Source: Urechis unicinctus (lineage: Eukaryota > Annelida > Polychaeta > Xenopneusta > Urechidae). Taken from it: a DNA stretch of 64,000 nucleotides. Below the pieces are notes generated by a model that saw nothing but the letters and a program-made list of their open reading frames with translations, ran no database searches and was not told the DNA's origin. A program made the position numbers and the translations under genes. The stretch's first letter is position 1; every line of letters begins with the position of its first letter. Of the stretch, positions 60,408 to 64,000 are shown piece by piece. The DNA is taken from the NCBI GenBank assembly GCA_034190875.2, contig CM067343.1:59311534-59375533 (forward strand), written 5' to 3'.

Positions 60408-62492
60408 TTCCACAGACCACAAGGGTTGTGAAGCCTGCCCGGCGGGAGCCTACAACAACGACACAGGTGGGGTTAGTAAGTCGTGCAGAGCCGAACAATA
60501 CCAGAATGAGACAGGACAGACTGCATGCAACAAATGTAAAGCCGGCCAATCCAAGTCAGTGTTATTTCCTCTTGATCCACGTGCCATTCATTAAAAAAAT
60601 AAGATTCATCAATCTTGAAAAATGCTGCCCAAAATTAATTGGGATTGTCTGTTTGTTTATTCCCTTCTACAGTGAGTTTGATAGTGTGAGCTGTTTTGCC
60701 ATCACTATCTAGACTCTAATATTTTGTCATTGAAATTATATGAAGACAATACTTACAAATCTTATGGCATGAAATTATGCCTGAATGTTCTCTGATTTAT
60801 ACCGATTAGAAATTCTATTGTTTGCCTGAGTTTGATATTTTATATAATAAACACCTGATGTGGCATCTTATTGCATGGCACCCTCCTGACAACCAATTAA
60901 AGCTCAAGAAATGGATGGAATCGTTTTCGCATATCATCTCAAACACACAGTTAGCCTTGCGATATCACTCAGCTTTCTTTTGATTTGAGACACTCTCTAA
61001 CCAAGCACCATATCTTTAACATGGGCAGCCTTTGGAGGCGCACAAGCACTCAGGTCATGAACACCCTCCTTTCTGTCTAGAATATATATAGTCTTTACAT
61101 ACTAGAAGCCAGAGAGTAGTTGCGTAATATGATTGGATTGCCTGTGTTGAGGCGCTTGTTGAGGTGTGTTTCTTTACCAAGTACGTTTGCTGACAAAAGT
61201 GGAACTTAGACATGCACTCCATGCAAGAAAGGTAAATTTTCAACGAGGAATGGGTTTGGTCGGATCATTTGTGAGCATATATCACTTCAAAGCTTTATCC
61301 TTAATGTCATTTACTATTGGGTGATACAAAATCCAATTAAATGAAAAATATTTCCATTGGTGTGACAGTGTTTCAATAATGTTTTTGTTCCAGGTTATTT
61401 CAGCAATGTGAAGGGTTCTACAACATGCAAGCCTTGCTCAGCTGGTGAGTAACACCAACGGCGATGTTCAGTTGTATATTGCACAGCAATTAGTGATTGA
61501 TCAATAAAGCACTACCATAAACATTATCAATTTAACATCGGTTGTAACGAGCGAATGGTAAAATTTGTCACACTGTGAAATTGATCCTTAGGTAATTACG
61601 GCAATTCAAGTGGAGCAACAGTATGCCTTCCGTGTAGTCAGGGGCATTACCAGAACGTAACTGGCAGAACAAATTGCACTGACTGCCCAGCTGGCTCTTT
61701 CAACAACGAAACCGGGAAGTCCAATTGCAGCCTGTGCCCGCGTGGGTTTGTTTGCCCAAAAAGTAGTGTGGAACCCGAGACTTGCAAGTCACCGTGGCAG
61801 ACAGCTAACAAAAACGTGTCGTGTGTACACTCGTCCGCTTACTAAGGAGCCATCTTGGGTCCACTTGTAGGTAACTTTCAGAAAAAAACCCTGGGACATA
61901 AAGAACTGGTTGAAATAGTAGGTTGTGTATTGTTATTTTCAGAGTAAATGCTATGTACGCGATCAATACTAGGCTAGATACCTGGGTTTTTATATGATTT
62001 GCACACCTTTCGATAGAGATAGGGGCCTTTTACTGGCATATCATTCGAAATGGTGTGGAATGTTGTTTCAAAAGGGGATCACATAAACCCCTTTATCTAA
62101 CACGAAAGAGCTAATATACTAGCTCTTTTGAACCGAGTTTGGGAGAAACAAGGTAATCGATCAGACTGTTGGTCTGTTGGGCAATAATATACTGAGTAAT
62201 CTGGCCAAAGTGTTGCGAACTGTATTTTAAATATTTTATATGATCAGCTATCGTTTATTGTAACCACAGGTTCTCGAGTCATAAAACGCTCCTTCTATTT
62301 GGCTTCTAATATGTAAAGATGAGGGGCGTGTTATGACTCGAGTACCTGTGATTGTCACTTGATAAATGCCTGATCTTTTCTGTTTGTGTTCCAGTGCTCT
62401 TGTTTATACTCGTTGTCGTCGGGGTGTTCAGTTACCGGAAGCGGCGCAGTAGGGACGGCGAGTACCGCTCACTGGTCACCGACGTTGACTGA
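60408..62492 (+). pseudogene. Cysteine-rich GCC2/GCC3-type single-pass membrane protein, 3' part, with in-frame TAG
   Basis: Predicted exons: 60408 (or 60416)-60554, 61182-61231, 61394-61444, 61592-61822, 62395-62492. They encode tandem Cys-rich modules of the ephrin-receptor-like type (GCEACPAGAYNNDTG, QYQNETGQTACNKC, YFSNVKGSTTCKPC, HYQNVTGRTNCTDCPAGSF), then a membrane segment LLFILVVVGVF, a basic stop-transfer YRKRR and a short tail ending at TGA 62490-62492. This predicts a type I cell-surface protein; several N-x-S/T sites suggest glycosylation. Phases close across the exons. The small exon 61182-61231 contains TAG at 61207-61209 inside the module (GGA ACT TAG ACA TGC), where a coding residue, probably Gln, is expected. 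Either the gene is broken or that exon is skipped, but skipping breaks phase. The 5' part is not found in the window. Confidence 0.7.
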
Positions 62493-63272
62493 GCTGTGAG
62501 GCGCGGGGTTTTGTGCCCCCACCTTGTCCTTAACTTTACTTGTTTGAGTATGATCTTATTCGAGGTTAAAACTACCCGTATTACTTGTGTCTCTATGCTC
62601 ATATTTTCATTGTGTTGCTGCCCACAATGTGTAGATGGGATATGGGTAAATTTCGTTTCGTTTGAGCTCTACCCTAGTGTAATGACACAGAGTATACATT
62701 ATTATTCATATCAGTAGCAAAGTGTTTGCATTTATTGATTTCATCTATTAAATGTTTGCACGGCTGTTTTTAGCATGACAAACATCCCTGAGAGGAAATG
62801 GAACCCGCCCATGTGTCATAGCTGTTAATGAGGGAATATGTATAGTTTTCTTAGTTGATACACACCAGGAAAGTTTTACATTTTGTATTTTGCCTGTTGT
62901 CCTTCAAGTCTCCACTCTTTAACCACCACTGTGTACCTAGATGTTCACTGCTGTTTCAATTCGTATTAGTTGTAAGGTGCGATACAATGCTTAATGGTAA
63001 GCTAATCTATCGATAGTTTATGACCTATATAAGGTTTAGGAAGGGGGTGGGGGTGGGTGGGTGTTTAATTAATGACTCACCCAGCTTATGCTTCTTCTCT
63101 GCCTCCTGATTATGATTCGGTTATGTTTCTGTTGATATCGTTTTGTTTCTACAGAATTTCTCAACCGTGCTGTTATGATTTGTTCATTGTATTTATGATA
63201 ATTCAGTGGTTTTATAAACATGTTTTTCTAATAACTTTTGTTTGCTCCATGTTCATATAGATTTTATACAAA

Positions 63273-63278
63273 AATAAA
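63273..63278 (+). terminator. Poly(A) signal AATAAA after the cysteine-rich gene
   Basis: AATAAA about 780 bases after the TGA at 62492, followed by a T/G-rich stretch. This is plausible as the 3' end of that transcript. Confidence 0.45.
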
Positions 63279-64000
63279 GTTGTATTCAAAAGAATAAATT
63301 TTGGTGTTTCAAAGCAGTATTATAAACATATTAGGTTAGGTGAAATGAGCAGGTTTGTCACAACAACTTTTATAATCTGAGATTCAGAAAAAAATATTGA
63401 AAATGTTAGTAATGACCACAGAGCTGAAACAAAACATACCAATCATACAACTTACATTCATATTATACTTAATATCAAAACAAATACCAACATTATCAAC
63501 AGTATGTATGTGTGTGTGAGTATCAGTGTGTGTGTGTGTTGTTCACCTAAGGTCCGCGCAGGGCTATTTTCATCTATGACACGAACTTGACATAACGAGG
63601 CATTAGTGCCTCGGCAAAGTACAAAGAGCCTGGTGACCCGGTTACCACCTCTCGACTGCATTTGCCATGAAGGCCCAAGCCTTTCATTTTGTTGTTGCAA
63701 AAACATACAGTGAAAAACTTCAACACAAAAAAACATAGGTCAAATTGCAAGACAATATTCGTAAGATGGCAAACCATCAGTCGTTGTTATCCAGTTTCGG
63801 TTTAAGTGGATGTGTGTTTGTGCTTGTACATATTGGTCACTATTCAGTTCCCAAGGTAGATACCGCTGTCTGCTTATGAATGGACAACTCAGCTATTGCG
63901 CTGTGGAATTTACACACCCATGACTTTCGGTTGGACCGTCGATCTATGCCAGTTCAAGTTAACCTAGTTTTGGCGGATGAGTTCTCTTGATGTGTCTATA
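63279..64000. other. Terminal stretch, nothing supported
   Basis: Contains a short (TG)n run near 63503-63540. Minus-strand frames at 63458-63777 have no recognisable domain. No gene, RNA or repeat can be supported. Confidence 0.5.

Overview
This is a nuclear genome window from an animal. It has many short exons with GT-AG introns, long (AT)n tracts, minisatellites, a tyrosine-recombinase retrotransposon, a LINE and a decayed Polinton-like polymerase. The proteins resemble marine invertebrate families; a mollusc or other marine invertebrate is my best guess, and I cannot fix the phylum. All coordinates were counted by hand and the exon model was built by eye from splice signals, reading-frame phase and remembered RNF213 protein order, so single edges may be off by a few bases.

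Positions 61-50153 (+) hold most of one giant gene, an RNF213 (mysterin)-like AAA+ ATPase / E3 ubiquitin ligase. I count about 89 exons and roughly 14.5 kb of coding sequence (about 4,850 codons). The 5' end, which encodes the N-terminal arm and start codon, lies before the window. In order there are the stalk, AAA2 with a P-loop (exon 24), AAA3 with Walker A and B (exons 33-34), an acidic linker (exon 38), AAA4 with Walker A and B (exons 40-41), the E3 shell, a C3HC4 RING (exon 63), an RZ-type zinc finger (exons 73-75) and the C-terminal domain, ending near 50153 with a poly(A) signal at 50498. All ATPase and zinc-binding motifs look intact, yet four exons need a one-base correction to stay in frame. 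These are either assembly indels or early decay.

Inside the intron between exons 58 and 59 sits a nearly complete 7.0-kb Ngaro-type (tyrosine recombinase) retrotransposon at 29200-36238. It carries split direct repeats A1...B1-A2-B2, an SGNH hydrolase ORF, a Gag-like zinc-finger ORF, RT/RNase H broken by three homopolymer indels, and an intact tyrosine recombinase. It starts about 8 bases after a splice donor.

Several introns carry minisatellites whose units contain copies of the neighbouring exon edge and its splice site. This looks like repeated slippage or duplication across exon-intron junctions.

From 50.5 kb on, the window is repeat-rich: a 5'-truncated CR1/jockey-like LINE (minus, 51.3-53.0 kb), a 46-bp minisatellite (53.9-54.6 kb), a shattered protein-primed type B DNA polymerase of Polinton/Maverick type (minus, 56.1-58.1 kb), and a basic proline-rich repeat tract. 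At 60.4-62.5 kb (+) is the 3' part of a cysteine-rich, single-pass membrane protein gene (GCC2/GCC3, ephrin-receptor-like modules). It carries an in-frame TAG in one small exon and is preceded by a diverged, broken tandem copy. I see no tRNA, rRNA or CRISPR.
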